A stretch of 17,325 nt of DNA from an uncultured Prevotellaceae bacterium (GTDB lineage Bacteria > Bacteroidota > Bacteroidia > Bacteroidales > Muribaculaceae): contig CAJLWM010000042.1 of NCBI GenBank assembly GCA_905210415.1, positions 1 through 17,325 on the forward strand, given 5' to 3'. The stretch's first letter is position 1; every line of letters begins with the position of its first letter. Shown piece by piece: positions 1 to 7,200 of the stretch. Under the pieces are notes generated by a model, which saw only the letters and a program-made list of their open reading frames with translations, searched no databases and was not told where the DNA came from. The position numbers and the translations under genes are program-made.

Positions 1-1
1 C

Positions 2-3000
2 ATGACGGGTAGCGCCATCAAGATTGTGGCTCCAGCCAAATCGATGATCAAGAGCGTGTCGAGCACCGATGGATACATCGGCAACGGCGACAGCAAGGAC
101 ATCACCGTGACTCTCGAGGCTGGCGACAACCTCTATGCTGGCGAACTTATCAACTATCTCACCATGCTCACCAACGACCCTGCTCACTCAAGCACCAATA
201 TCACCCTTAAGGCCAACATCATCGGCGACAACCTCAAGGCTGAAGCTGCCACAGATGTTGAGTCGGTTGACTTTGGCAACGTGTTCCGCACTTCTGTGCA
301 AACACACAACGTGCTCCTTAGCAACAATGGTAAGGACGCTCTACACGTGAGCGGCATTAGCGTGAAGGACGGCAAATTCACTGTTGCCGACGAAGTGAAG
401 GGCGCATTCGACGTGCCTGCAGGTCAAGGTAAGGACATCACCGTGACATTGCCTACCGAAGTGAAGGGCGCAGTGGAAGACGTGCTCGTGATCAACTTCA
501 CCGACAACACTTCGCTGCAAGTTGCTCTCAAGGGTAATGTGATTGGCACTCCTATCTGGAGCACTAACACCGAAGAAGTGGCTTTGGAAACTCCTTACGG
601 CGAAAACATCAAGGCAAGCATCGACGTTACCAACAATGGCGACGAACCTCTCACATTCGCTGCCGAACCAGAAAACTGGTATCGCGCTCTCGACGTGGCT
701 GAGGATGGCGAATCGCTCGTCGACTACATCTTCCGCTCTAAGAGCGACGGATTCGACGTGCCTTTCAACTGGGTGGACATCACCGAAGACTACACCGAGC
801 ACATGCCTTATTCTTACTACATAGATAAGACCGACTTCAAGAAGGTGACTCTGCCATTCGAATTCCCATTCTATGGCAAGAAGTATAAGGAAATGTATAT
901 CTACAACACAGGTTTCGTGTCATTCGACGAACCTCTGGAAGACTACAAGCAATTCCCAGAACCTCCTGCAAGTCTGCCTACTACCGAGACATTCTATAGC
1001 AATATCATCTGTCCATTCTGGGGCAACCACTCTATGAATACGCCTTCGGCCGACGGTGTTTACTACAAGGCCAACGAAGACAACGTGGTGGTAACCTACA
1101 AGAACTATGGCAACACCATGATGAGTGGTATGAACTTCCAAGTGATCTTGCGCAAGGATGGCTCGTTTAAGTTCCAATACAGTCTTGACCCAGAAGGTAT
1201 GCAAATCGGCGTATTCGGTCTTTGCGGTATCATGGACCACACCGAAACACGCGGTATCACCCCTTCTGATATGTACATCACATCGGGCAACGCCCTTGAG
1301 TTCACTCCTTACAAGAACTACGTGGTTAAGCCTGGCACAAGCACCGAATTACCTATCGAGCTGTTTGCCGACAAGCTTGCCGACACCTACAGCTACGAAC
1401 TCACCCTTAACACCAACGCTCCTGCCAACAAGAGCGTGAAGATTCCTGTAGTGCTTGATATCTCTGGCGAAGCCAACGCTGTATTCCCTACAGAAATCAA
1501 TGCTGAGCAAGTGGCATCAGAATTCGCTATGATCCCTATCCGCCACGAATTTGTAGTGGAAAACAAGGGTACACGCGCATTCACCATCGATGACGTGGTT
1601 TCTCCTCTATTTGCAGTAGAAAACCCTGACGATCCTTGGGCTATGCCTGAAGCACTCCTTGAAGTCTACACCAACGCTAACAACAGCGGTGGCGGCGGCG
1701 AACCTGGATTCCCTGACGATCCTTGGGGCGTAAGCCTTGCCGACGGAAACGGCACAATGGCTTGGTTGACTTACGAATCAGGAATGATGGCTCCTATCGT
1801 TGTGGGCAAAGACCCTGTGAAGTTCCGCATCACTCTTTACGACACTGGCAGCGTGCGCAAGAAGGATTATCCTATCGAATTCGCCGTTAGCGGACTCGCT
1901 CAGGAAACCTACGCAGGCACCATCAAGGTGAACGTAACAGAAGCACCTGTGCTGTCGTTCGACCAAGAAGAATTGCGCATCAGCAATGTTTCAAGCGACT
2001 ACACTGGCAAGGCCACTGTGAATATGCTCAACGAGGGCGCTTACAAGCTAAATTACTCACTCCGTCTCGACCCATCGGGCCACGACGAGAATGCTGACGA
2101 CTTTGAGGGTGGCGGCGACCCATCTCCAGCTATGAACGTTATCGCTCATCCTACGCTCGACGTTGCTAAGCAATTCACCGAATCTTGCGCTGCTCGCATG
2201 CAAGACAGAAATCTCCTTAAGGCTCTCGGATTGAAGAAGGTGAAGGACGACCAAAAGTTCTTCTACGACATTCCTGAAGGTCTGCAAGACAACGTGCTCT
2301 ATTATCCTGTGCTCAACCCAGTGAGCAACGCTATCGCTGTACTCTTGGGTACTGGCGACAACGCTCTCGACGAAAACTGCTACGCTGCCACACGCTATGA
2401 GGCTCCTGCTGAAGGCTTCAACCTCACTCACCTCTACTTCGTGGCAACCGTGGGCAACCTTGAGAACGTCGACATCGAGGCTACCGTAATCCTTGGCAAG
2501 GACGTCACTGCTGAAGGCCGCACCATCGGTCACGGCAAGTTGCACATCGACAAGGAAGAACCAGCAGCCAACGGCAGCTACCAAGGCATTCCTCGCATGC
2601 TCCGTTTCGACAACCCAATTTACATCAATCCTGCCGACACATTCTATGTGATGCTTAAGTACCCAGCAGGCTACAAGTCTTCTGCCCTTATGGCTACTAA
2701 GGATGGCGCAATGGAACCTAACCGCTACATGGCTCATCTTAAGTCGCTTGGCGGATGGGTAGACATAGAGGCTCTCTACGACAACGTGCAGAGCACCGGC
2801 GCATTCGGCTACTTCATGACATGTATCGAGCATGAGACTGGCGAACCTTGGATCAAGTTGCTCAACGAAACCACCGAAGGCGTTGTTGAGGCTGGCGAAT
2901 CGCTTCCTCTAAACTTCCGAATCAACGCAAAGAGCACTTACTTCGCTAAGAACAACAAGGCTACCCTCGTGGTGAAGACCAACGACCCAGAAAATACTCT

Positions 3001-3916
3001 CGTAAACTATCACATCTACCTCGACCGCAACGCGGCTCCTATGATTGAAGTTCCAGAGGGTATCGTAGCTGCCAACCAAGGCGAAACCACCAAGGTGACT
3101 CTCAGCGTGGCTGATGCCGAAGAAGAAGCATTCACCGTGGCATTCAGCGACAACAAGGGCTACACCACCGTACAGTCTTACAACGAAGCCGACGGAGTGA
3201 GCTACTCTGGCGGAACATTCAGCGTGCCTGAAGGCGTTCAGCTCGAAGCAGTTCTCAGCATCGCTCCAGAATACGGACGCAACAAGGTGGGCGGCGCTAC
3301 CATCGCAGTGAAGGCTACCGACGCTAGCAACAACGTGGCTAACGCTACCATCAACTACAACGTGGTATTCAAGAACCGTGCTCCTGAATTCATCGGTCAA
3401 ACCGACATGTCACTCCGCGTGGGCGAACAATCAGCCATCATCGGCTTCACTTCGCTCTTCAACGATCCTGACGGCGACGCATTCTCTTGCACAGCAGCTT
3501 CTGCCGACAACGACGTGGCTACAGTATACACATCCGACGAAGGCTTCATCATCGTAGCCAAGAAGGAAGGTGTCACCACCGTTAAGGTCACTGCTACCGA
3601 CGCAAGCGGTGCCACTACACAGCAAGACGTCACAGTCACCGTATCTGGCGCATCTGGCATCAACGGAGTTACCACCGACGACGGCACAATCAATGTGAAC
3701 GCCAACGGCAACAGCCTTGTTGTGACAGTCAACGGCAGTGTTGGCAAGGCAGACATCAGCGTATACAACTCAGTAGGTCAACTTCTCGCTAAGACGACCC
3801 TCAAGAACCTGCAAGCAGGTGACGCTATCAGCTTCGACGTTGCAACCGTTCCTGGCGTATACACTCTCAACCTTGTGCTCGACGGCAAGTCAACCACAAT
3901 GAAGTATGCAAAATAA
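2..3916 (+). CDS. Large secreted multidomain surface protein with T9SS type A sorting domain (5' partial)
   Basis: The frame is open to the left edge of the window, so the true start and any signal peptide lie upstream; 1304 residues are visible. Residues about 1-80 and 81-183 are two similar beta-rich units, each ending in a variant of LKANIIG/LKGNVIG, like the ASH/choice-of-anchor D repeats of Bacteroidetes surface proteins. A module around residues 280-310 has the pattern LPFEFPFYGKKY followed by NTGFVSFDE, seen in T9SS-exported peptidases and adhesins. Two Ig/cadherin-like units follow at about 1008-1120 and 1125-1215, the second with NDPDGDAF. The last 55 residues (VYNSVGQLL, then VPGVYTLNLVLDG and a final MKYAK) are a typical type A C-terminal sorting domain, which directs the protein through the outer membrane for cell-surface attachment or release. 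No catalytic domain is visible here; a subtilase domain upstream is possible but is a guess. Codon use strongly favours AAC, AAG and GAC, suggesting high expression. Confidence 0.85.
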   Translation: MTGSAIKIVAPAKSMIKSVSSTDGYIGNGDSKDITVTLEAGDNLYAGELINYLTMLTNDPAHSSTNITLKANIIGDNLKAEAATDVESVDFGNVFRTSVQTHNVLLSNNGKDALHVSGISVKDGKFTVADEVKGAFDVPAGQGKDITVTLPTEVKGAVEDVLVINFTDNTSLQVALKGNVIGTPIWSTNTEEVALETPYGENIKASIDVTNNGDEPLTFAAEPENWYRALDVAEDGESLVDYIFRSKSDGFDVPFNWVDITEDYTEHMPYSYYIDKTDFKKVTLPFEFPFYGKKYKEMYIYNTGFVSFDEPLEDYKQFPEPPASLPTTETFYSNIICPFWGNHSMNTPSADGVYYKANEDNVVVTYKNYGNTMMSGMNFQVILRKDGSFKFQYSLDPEGMQIGVFGLCGIMDHTETRGITPSDMYITSGNALEFTPYKNYVVKPGTSTELPIELFADKLADTYSYELTLNTNAPANKSVKIPVVLDISGEANAVFPTEINAEQVASEFAMIPIRHEFVVENKGTRAFTIDDVVSPLFAVENPDDPWAMPEALLEVYTNANNSGGGGEPGFPDDPWGVSLADGNGTMAWLTYESGMMAPIVVGKDPVKFRITLYDTGSVRKKDYPIEFAVSGLAQETYAGTIKVNVTEAPVLSFDQEELRISNVSSDYTGKATVNMLNEGAYKLNYSLRLDPSGHDENADDFEGGGDPSPAMNVIAHPTLDVAKQFTESCAARMQDRNLLKALGLKKVKDDQKFFYDIPEGLQDNVLYYPVLNPVSNAIAVLLGTGDNALDENCYAATRYEAPAEGFNLTHLYFVATVGNLENVDIEATVILGKDVTAEGRTIGHGKLHIDKEEPAANGSYQGIPRMLRFDNPIYINPADTFYVMLKYPAGYKSSALMATKDGAMEPNRYMAHLKSLGGWVDIEALYDNVQSTGAFGYFMTCIEHETGEPWIKLLNETTEGVVEAGESLPLNFRINAKSTYFAKNNKATLVVKTNDPENTLVNYHIYLDRNAAPMIEVPEGIVAANQGETTKVTLSVADAEEEAFTVAFSDNKGYTTVQSYNEADGVSYSGGTFSVPEGVQLEAVLSIAPEYGRNKVGGATIAVKATDASNNVANATINYNVVFKNRAPEFIGQTDMSLRVGEQSAIIGFTSLFNDPDGDAFSCTAASADNDVATVYTSDEGFIIVAKKEGVTTVKVTATDASGATTQQDVTVTVSGASGINGVTTDDGTINVNANGNSLVVTVNGSVGKADISVYNSVGQLLAKTTLKNLQAGDAISFDVATVPGVYTLNLVLDGKSTTMKYAK

Positions 3917-3931
3917 TTGATTAATTCCTCC

Positions 3932-3967
3932 GAGGCGGTGCCAAATCAACCAGTTTGGCACCACCTC
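3932..3967 (+). terminator. Hairpin just after the surface-protein gene
   Basis: A 14-base stem (GAGGCGGTGCCAAA pairing with TTTGGCACCACCTC, one C-A mismatch) closes an 8-base loop 15 bases after the stop codon. No T-run follows it, so it may act as an mRNA-stabilising 3' structure, with real termination at the next hairpin. Confidence 0.55.
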
Positions 3968-3989
3968 CTCAGGGGGAAAGACATCAACA

Positions 3990-4043
3990 CCCAATTCGGA
4001 CAATAGGGAGACCATACAATTACGCCCTAACAACCGATTGGCG
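3990..4043. repeat. Inverted pair of the 19-base intergenic motif
   Basis: CCCAATTCGGACAATAGGG at 3990-4008 (plus) and CCCTAACAACCGATTGGCG at 4025-4043 (minus copy) match the consensus CCCAAATCGGTCATTAGGG at 16/19 and 15/19 positions. They face each other across 16 bases. This is a degenerate member of the family also found at 4144, 4308, 4458 and 15582. Confidence 0.5.
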
Positions 4044-4090
4044 TTAAACTCAAATCAGAGATTTGAATCCCAATACCAGATTTCGATCAA

Positions 4091-4123
4091 AAGACGCATC
4101 AGCCCCCGCGGCCGATGCGTCTT
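4091..4123 (+). terminator. Rho-independent-like terminator
   Basis: A perfect 10-base stem (AAGACGCATC with GATGCGTCTT) encloses a 13-base GC-rich loop that can form an inner GCC/GGC pairing. The right arm runs into a pyrimidine-rich tail (CTTCTTCATTT). This is the best terminator candidate for the upstream gene, about 175 bases after its stop. Confidence 0.65.
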
Positions 4124-4139
4124 CTTCATTTCCCCCCAA

Positions 4140-4330
4140 TTATCCCGATTCGGTCATTAGGGATTGGATAGCTTTCGGAGTTTTAGAAGAGCAGATTTTG
4201 ATTGATTTTTAATGAGTCATAGCCAGCTATTGCGAATTAAAAACAAGCAAAAGATGCCTTATAAAAACCGAAAGGCTCCAAGCAGTAGAAAAATTTTTAC
4301 ATAAACGGCCTAATGACCGATTTGGGATTA
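4140..4330. repeat. MITE-like nested inverted-repeat element
   Basis: Arms of 22 bases at 4140-4161 and 4309-4330 are inverted copies with 19/22 matches, and each contains the 19-base family motif (4144-4162 plus, 4308-4326 minus). Just inside lies a second inverted pair: TTGGA...CTTTCGG at 4164-4178 and CCGAAAG..TCCAA at 4268-4281. The element is about 190 bases with no open reading frame. It could be a miniature transposable element or a structured RNA region. I see no clear target-site duplication. Confidence 0.45.
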
Positions 4331-4352
4331 TTAGTATACAAAGCCAAATTCA

Positions 4353-4393
4353 TATTATGCATCCGAAACATTATGTTTGCGCAGCATAATAAA
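4353..4393 (+). repeat. Upstream copy of the 41-base promoter/palindrome block
   Basis: This block matches 4520-4560 at 34 of 41 positions. It carries the same hyphenated palindrome (ATTATG-N9-CATAAT) and a -7-like TATGTTTG at 4372-4379, but there is no TTTG at the right distance upstream. It therefore looks like a decayed or regulatory duplicate of the ATPase promoter. Confidence 0.55.
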
Positions 4394-4457
4394 AATAGTT
4401 AATGCCATAAAATAGTCGACAGCCTCCAAACCATAAAAAAGATTCTTACATCCATGT

Positions 4458-4476
4458 CCCTATTGCCCAATTTGGG
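4458..4476 (-). repeat. Single copy of the 19-base intergenic motif
   Basis: CCCTATTGCCCAATTTGGG is the reverse complement of a 16/19 match to the family consensus. It lies 110 bases before the ATPase start, between the two copies of the 41-base duplicated block. Confidence 0.5.
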
Positions 4477-4514
4477 TTAAAATTAATCTCCTACTAAAAA
4501 AACAAGACTTGAAA

Positions 4515-4560
4515 TTTTGTATTATGTTCCAAAAACATTATGTTTGCATAGCATAATAAA
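4515..4560 (+). promoter_or_regulatory. Bacteroidetes-type promoter of the ATPase gene, with overlapping palindrome
   Basis: TTTTG at 4515-4519 and TATGTTTG at 4539-4546 are separated by 19 bases, matching the TTTG-N19/21-TAnnTTTG form. The start codon lies 22 bases further on. The -7 box sits inside the palindrome ATTATG-TTTGCATAG-CATAAT, which would be a natural site for a repressor. The block is a near copy of 4353-4393. Confidence 0.6.
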
Positions 4561-4568
4561 TAAATCGT

Positions 4569-5942
4569 ATGGAATTCGTTGATAGAATAGATGAAGCAAC
4601 TCGTTTGAAGGATGCTCTTGCAAGAGAAAAGGCCTCGTTAGTCGTAATGTATGGACGCAGACGATTGGGCAAGTCAACACTTATAAAAAGAGTGCTGACG
4701 TACAATGATGTTTATTTTCTCGCAGACCGTTCTGAAGGACAACATCAGAGGGCATTACTTGCAAAAGTGATAGCACAAATATTTCCTGATTTCGATAAAC
4801 TGACATATCCAGATTGGGAATCAATGTTTCGTGCAATTAATTACCGAGCAGACAAGCGTTTTACTTTATGCTTGGATGAGTTTCCATATCTTGTTGAGCA
4901 ATCTCCTGAACTGCCATCAGTGCTGCAAAAACTGGTTGATGAAAAGCAGTTGAAATATAATTTTGTGCTTTGCGGTTCGTCACAAAATATGATGTATGGG
5001 CTGTTCCTTGATTCTACCGCCCCCCTATATGGTCGTGCTGACGAGATTATGAGGCTTGCACCGATACGTTTGCCTTATATTCGTGAAGCTTTGCGCCTTG
5101 ATGCAATTAATGCTATTGAAGAGTATGCCGTATGGGGCGGAGTGCCGCGCTATTGGGAACTAAGAGAAAACAGAAATTCGCTTGACGATGCATTGTGGCA
5201 CAACATCCTTTCTGGAAGTGGCACTCTTTACGAAGAACCAATAAAACTATTTCAGGATGATGTTAAAGATATTGTCAAGACTTCCACTATAATGTCTTAT
5301 ATCGGCACTGGCGCAAACCGACTTTCTGAGATTGCCGCAAGATGTAATGAACCAGCAACAAATCTATCACGACCATTAAAGAAACTTATCGATCTCGGAT
5401 TCTTGGAAAAAGATGTTCCGTTTGGGATTGACGAAAAGAACGCGAAAAAGAGTCTATATAAGATTGCCGATCCGTTTATGGCATTTTATTATCAGTTTGT
5501 TGTTCCTAATCGTTCATTCATAGAGCTTGGACGTCGTTTACCAATAGAACAAGCTTTGACTGCGCACTTCTCCAAATATGTGAGTATGCAGTGGGAAAAA
5601 CTGTGTCGGGATGCTGTTACAGGCAATCTAGTCAAAGGAATCGTTTATGGCAAAGCAAAACGTTGGTGGGGTTCTGTCCTCAATGAGGATAAGAAACCCG
5701 AACAGGTGGAATTTGACGTAATGACAGAATCGCTTGATAAAAGGTTTTTGCTTGTTGGTGAATGTAAATGGACAGCCAAAGAGAATGGCAAACTTCTGAC
5801 AGCTGAACTCCTCCGTAAAGCAAATTTGTTGCCGTTTGCCAAGAATCATACCATCGTTCCAATGTTGTTCCTTAGGAACGCTCCGAAAGATGATGTGGGA
5901 AATGTAATACTTCCTGAAAATGTTGTCGAATTAATGAAATGA
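4569..5942 (+). CDS. AAA+ ATPase, ATPase_2/DUF234 type
   Basis: The 457-residue product starts at the ATG at 4569, 22 bases after a good -7 box. The N-terminal part is an archaeal-type ATPase domain: Walker A GRRRLGKST at residues 29-37, Walker B FTLCLDEF at 98-105, a sensor strand FVLCGSS at 132-138, then PLYGR. A winged-helix-like segment follows (about 235-300). The C-terminal part matches the DUF234 region and includes EFDVM then VGECKW, giving D383...E398-x-K400, a PD-(D/E)XK-like arrangement. Families of this type occur as many near-copies in Bacteroidales genomes, and their function is poorly established. The gene stands alone, flanked by repeats on its left and by a truncated sanA-like gene on its right, which suggests it arrived as a mobile cassette. 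Cytoplasmic, with no signal peptide. Family call secure, role unknown. Confidence 0.85.
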   Translation: MEFVDRIDEATRLKDALAREKASLVVMYGRRRLGKSTLIKRVLTYNDVYFLADRSEGQHQRALLAKVIAQIFPDFDKLTYPDWESMFRAINYRADKRFTLCLDEFPYLVEQSPELPSVLQKLVDEKQLKYNFVLCGSSQNMMYGLFLDSTAPLYGRADEIMRLAPIRLPYIREALRLDAINAIEEYAVWGGVPRYWELRENRNSLDDALWHNILSGSGTLYEEPIKLFQDDVKDIVKTSTIMSYIGTGANRLSEIAARCNEPATNLSRPLKKLIDLGFLEKDVPFGIDEKNAKKSLYKIADPFMAFYYQFVVPNRSFIELGRRLPIEQALTAHFSKYVSMQWEKLCRDAVTGNLVKGIVYGKAKRWWGSVLNEDKKPEQVEFDVMTESLDKRFLLVGECKWTAKENGKLLTAELLRKANLLPFAKNHTIVPMLFLRNAPKDDVGNVILPENVVELMK

Positions 5943-5953
5943 TAAAATATTCA

Positions 5954-6148
5954 CTATTTGACAAAGTTGTCAGAAAGACAAAACGACAATCCTACTCGGT
6001 TATATCTTACACTATTGATATTAGAGAACGCTTTACCCTCGGCATTGTTGACTATAATATGATTGCAAACTATCAATATCATAATACAAGCAACAAGCGC
6101 AAAAGCAATTATGCCTATTATAACTTTCCGATATGTTTTCGTTTTCAT
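5954..6148 (-). pseudogene. Truncated SanA/YdcF-like (DUF218) gene, N-terminal remnant
   Basis: The short frame opens with MKTKTYRKVI, one hydrophobic transmembrane helix (about residues 9-28), then NNAEGKAF...NSVRYNRVGL. Bacteroidetes SanA/YdcF envelope proteins have this same N-terminal layout, where VGL leads into the LGT core of the DUF218 domain. Here the similarity stops at VGL, near 5990, and the rest of the roughly 200-residue domain is missing; the frame ends after about ten unrelated residues. Its ATG follows the channel gene's TAG by two bases (TAGTGATG), so the two were translationally coupled. The ATPase gene ends only ~45 bases beyond the break point, so the cassette probably replaced the 3' part of this gene. 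I found no distal fragment before the ATPase. Confidence 0.55.
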
Positions 6149-6150
6149 CA

Positions 6151-6915
6151 CTAACTGTTTTTTTTGTTTCTCGGTGTAGACTGTCTTTTGCGATACTCCC
6201 TAAGTTCTTCAAGATAGCTTGCTGTGATAACTCCCGACGGAAGTGCTATAATTGCTACACCAAAAAGAGATGATAACATTGACACTACACGACCAATATC
6301 AGTCACAGGACAAAGGTCTCCATAGCCCACGGTTGTCAAAGTTACAGTAGCCCAATATAGAGCATCAAAAAAGGAATGGAAAGTTTCTTCTCCAGTATGA
6401 GGGTTTATATGCGGTTCTGCATTAAACATCACAAGCGCAGTTATGAAAATGTAAAAGAGGGCCAACATAAGGACGGAAAGCAACACCTGCCGTTCTTTCC
6501 GTAGCACATTCCCAAACATTGTGATTTTGTCGGAGTATCTGAATATTTTAAGCAATCTCACAATCTTGAGCAACCTTGTTAGCCTAAATAGTTTGAAAGA
6601 AGAACCAATAAGATTTAGCCCCGGCAAAATTGAAAGCAAATCAATTATTGCCATAGGTGTAAATGGATATATAACGTAAGAAAGCCAACCTTTTTTCAAT
6701 TGCAGATTAGATGTGCCCCAACGAAGGATATAATCAACCATAAAAGCAATTACCGTTACTATCTCAATCACTCTAAATATTGGATAGCTTTCTATAAACA
6801 TCAACGGAATAATACTTGCAACAATCATTACAAGCATACACCAGTCGTAAACCCGACTTGCCCACATGCCTTTCCTATCACGATTAATTAGATCTCGTAT
6901 TTTTTGCTGTAACAT
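6151..6915 (-). CDS. Voltage-gated-type potassium channel (Ion_trans family)
   Basis: The product is an inner-membrane six-helix ion channel subunit. It has hydrophobic segments S1-S3, then an S4 helix with regularly spaced basic residues (FRLTRLLKIVRLLKIFR), S5, a pore loop with the potassium selectivity filter TVGYGD (residues 195-200 from the chosen start), S6 and a short basic tail. This is the plain Kv-like fold without RCK or cyclic-nucleotide domains. I chose the ATG at 6915 (MLQQKIRDLI, 254 residues). An ATG at 6963 would add 16 residues, but that stretch contains a weak -7 box (TAACTTTA, 6939-6946) and resembles leader sequence. The stop overlaps the region where the truncated sanA-like gene starts, so the two formed an operon. 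Function in potassium efflux or membrane potential is inferred from the family. Confidence 0.88.
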   Translation of the reverse strand: MLQQKIRDLINRDRKGMWASRVYDWCMLVMIVASIIPLMFIESYPIFRVIEIVTVIAFMVDYILRWGTSNLQLKKGWLSYVIYPFTPMAIIDLLSILPGLNLIGSSFKLFRLTRLLKIVRLLKIFRYSDKITMFGNVLRKERQVLLSVLMLALFYIFITALVMFNAEPHINPHTGEETFHSFFDALYWATVTLTTVGYGDLCPVTDIGRVVSMLSSLFGVAIIALPSGVITASYLEELREYRKRQSTPRNKKNS

Positions 6916-7014
6916 GATAATGACTTGATTTATAAATGTAAAGTTACTCATAATTATTGACATTTTGAATAAATACTCTCAACCAAACACCTATCTGGAT
7001 GCTTTATATTCTAT

Positions 7015-7064
7015 TGCAGAATCCAAATGGAAGTGCAACGAATTTCGGGGTAAAATTGGGAAAA
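7015..7064 (+). repeat. 50-base dispersed repeat, left copy
   Basis: This stretch matches 17272-17321 in the same orientation at 44 of 50 positions, with a 26-base identical core (7030-7055 and 17287-17312) that includes GTGCAACGAATTTCGGGG. It lies in the gap between the channel and mnmE genes with no gene attached. It may be a solitary end of an insertion sequence. Confidence 0.6.
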
Positions 7065-7096
7065 GCCCTGCGGGAAATTACATACTAACATAAGAA

Positions 7097-7150
7097 AAGA
7101 TTTTATCTGCTTGACGGATAGTAAGTTATCGCAAAAACAGATAAAATCTT
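7097..7150 (-). terminator. Terminator of the nuclease-mnmE operon
   Basis: A perfect 13-base stem (AAGATTTTATCTG with CAGATAAAATCTT) encloses 28 bases that can form a small inner hairpin. On the minus strand it lies about 50 bases after the mnmE stop and is followed by TTCTT, a U-rich tail, as expected for intrinsic termination. The stem is AT-rich, so its strength is uncertain. Confidence 0.6.
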
Positions 7151-7200
7151 ACAAAATACTGATTATCAATACCTTAAAAACACTTCCCCAATCAGAATGA

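Larger units (their letters stand above)
3917..4568. other. Repeat-rich intergenic stretch
   Basis: This 650-base gap holds no gene that I can support. It contains two terminator-like hairpins, a small perfect hairpin at 4051-4065 (CAAATC-aga-GATTTG), five copies of a 19-base motif in both orientations, and a duplicated 41-base block whose second copy serves as the promoter of the ATPase gene. The individual elements are listed separately. Confidence 0.7.

Noticed and set aside
2057..2833. 258-codon open frame on the minus strand inside the surface-protein gene
   Set aside because: It is a shadow of the strongly codon-biased plus-strand gene; the translation is rich in His, Val and Cys and has no recognisable domain.
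5939..6154. 71-codon plus-strand open frame overlapping the ATPase stop
   Set aside because: It opposes the sanA-like remnant, which has clear family similarity, and it has no recognisable content of its own.
7097..7150. Terminal inverted repeats of a very small mobile element
   Set aside because: The 13-base arms enclose only 28 bases and sit just after the mnmE stop with a U-rich tail, so a transcription terminator explains them better.
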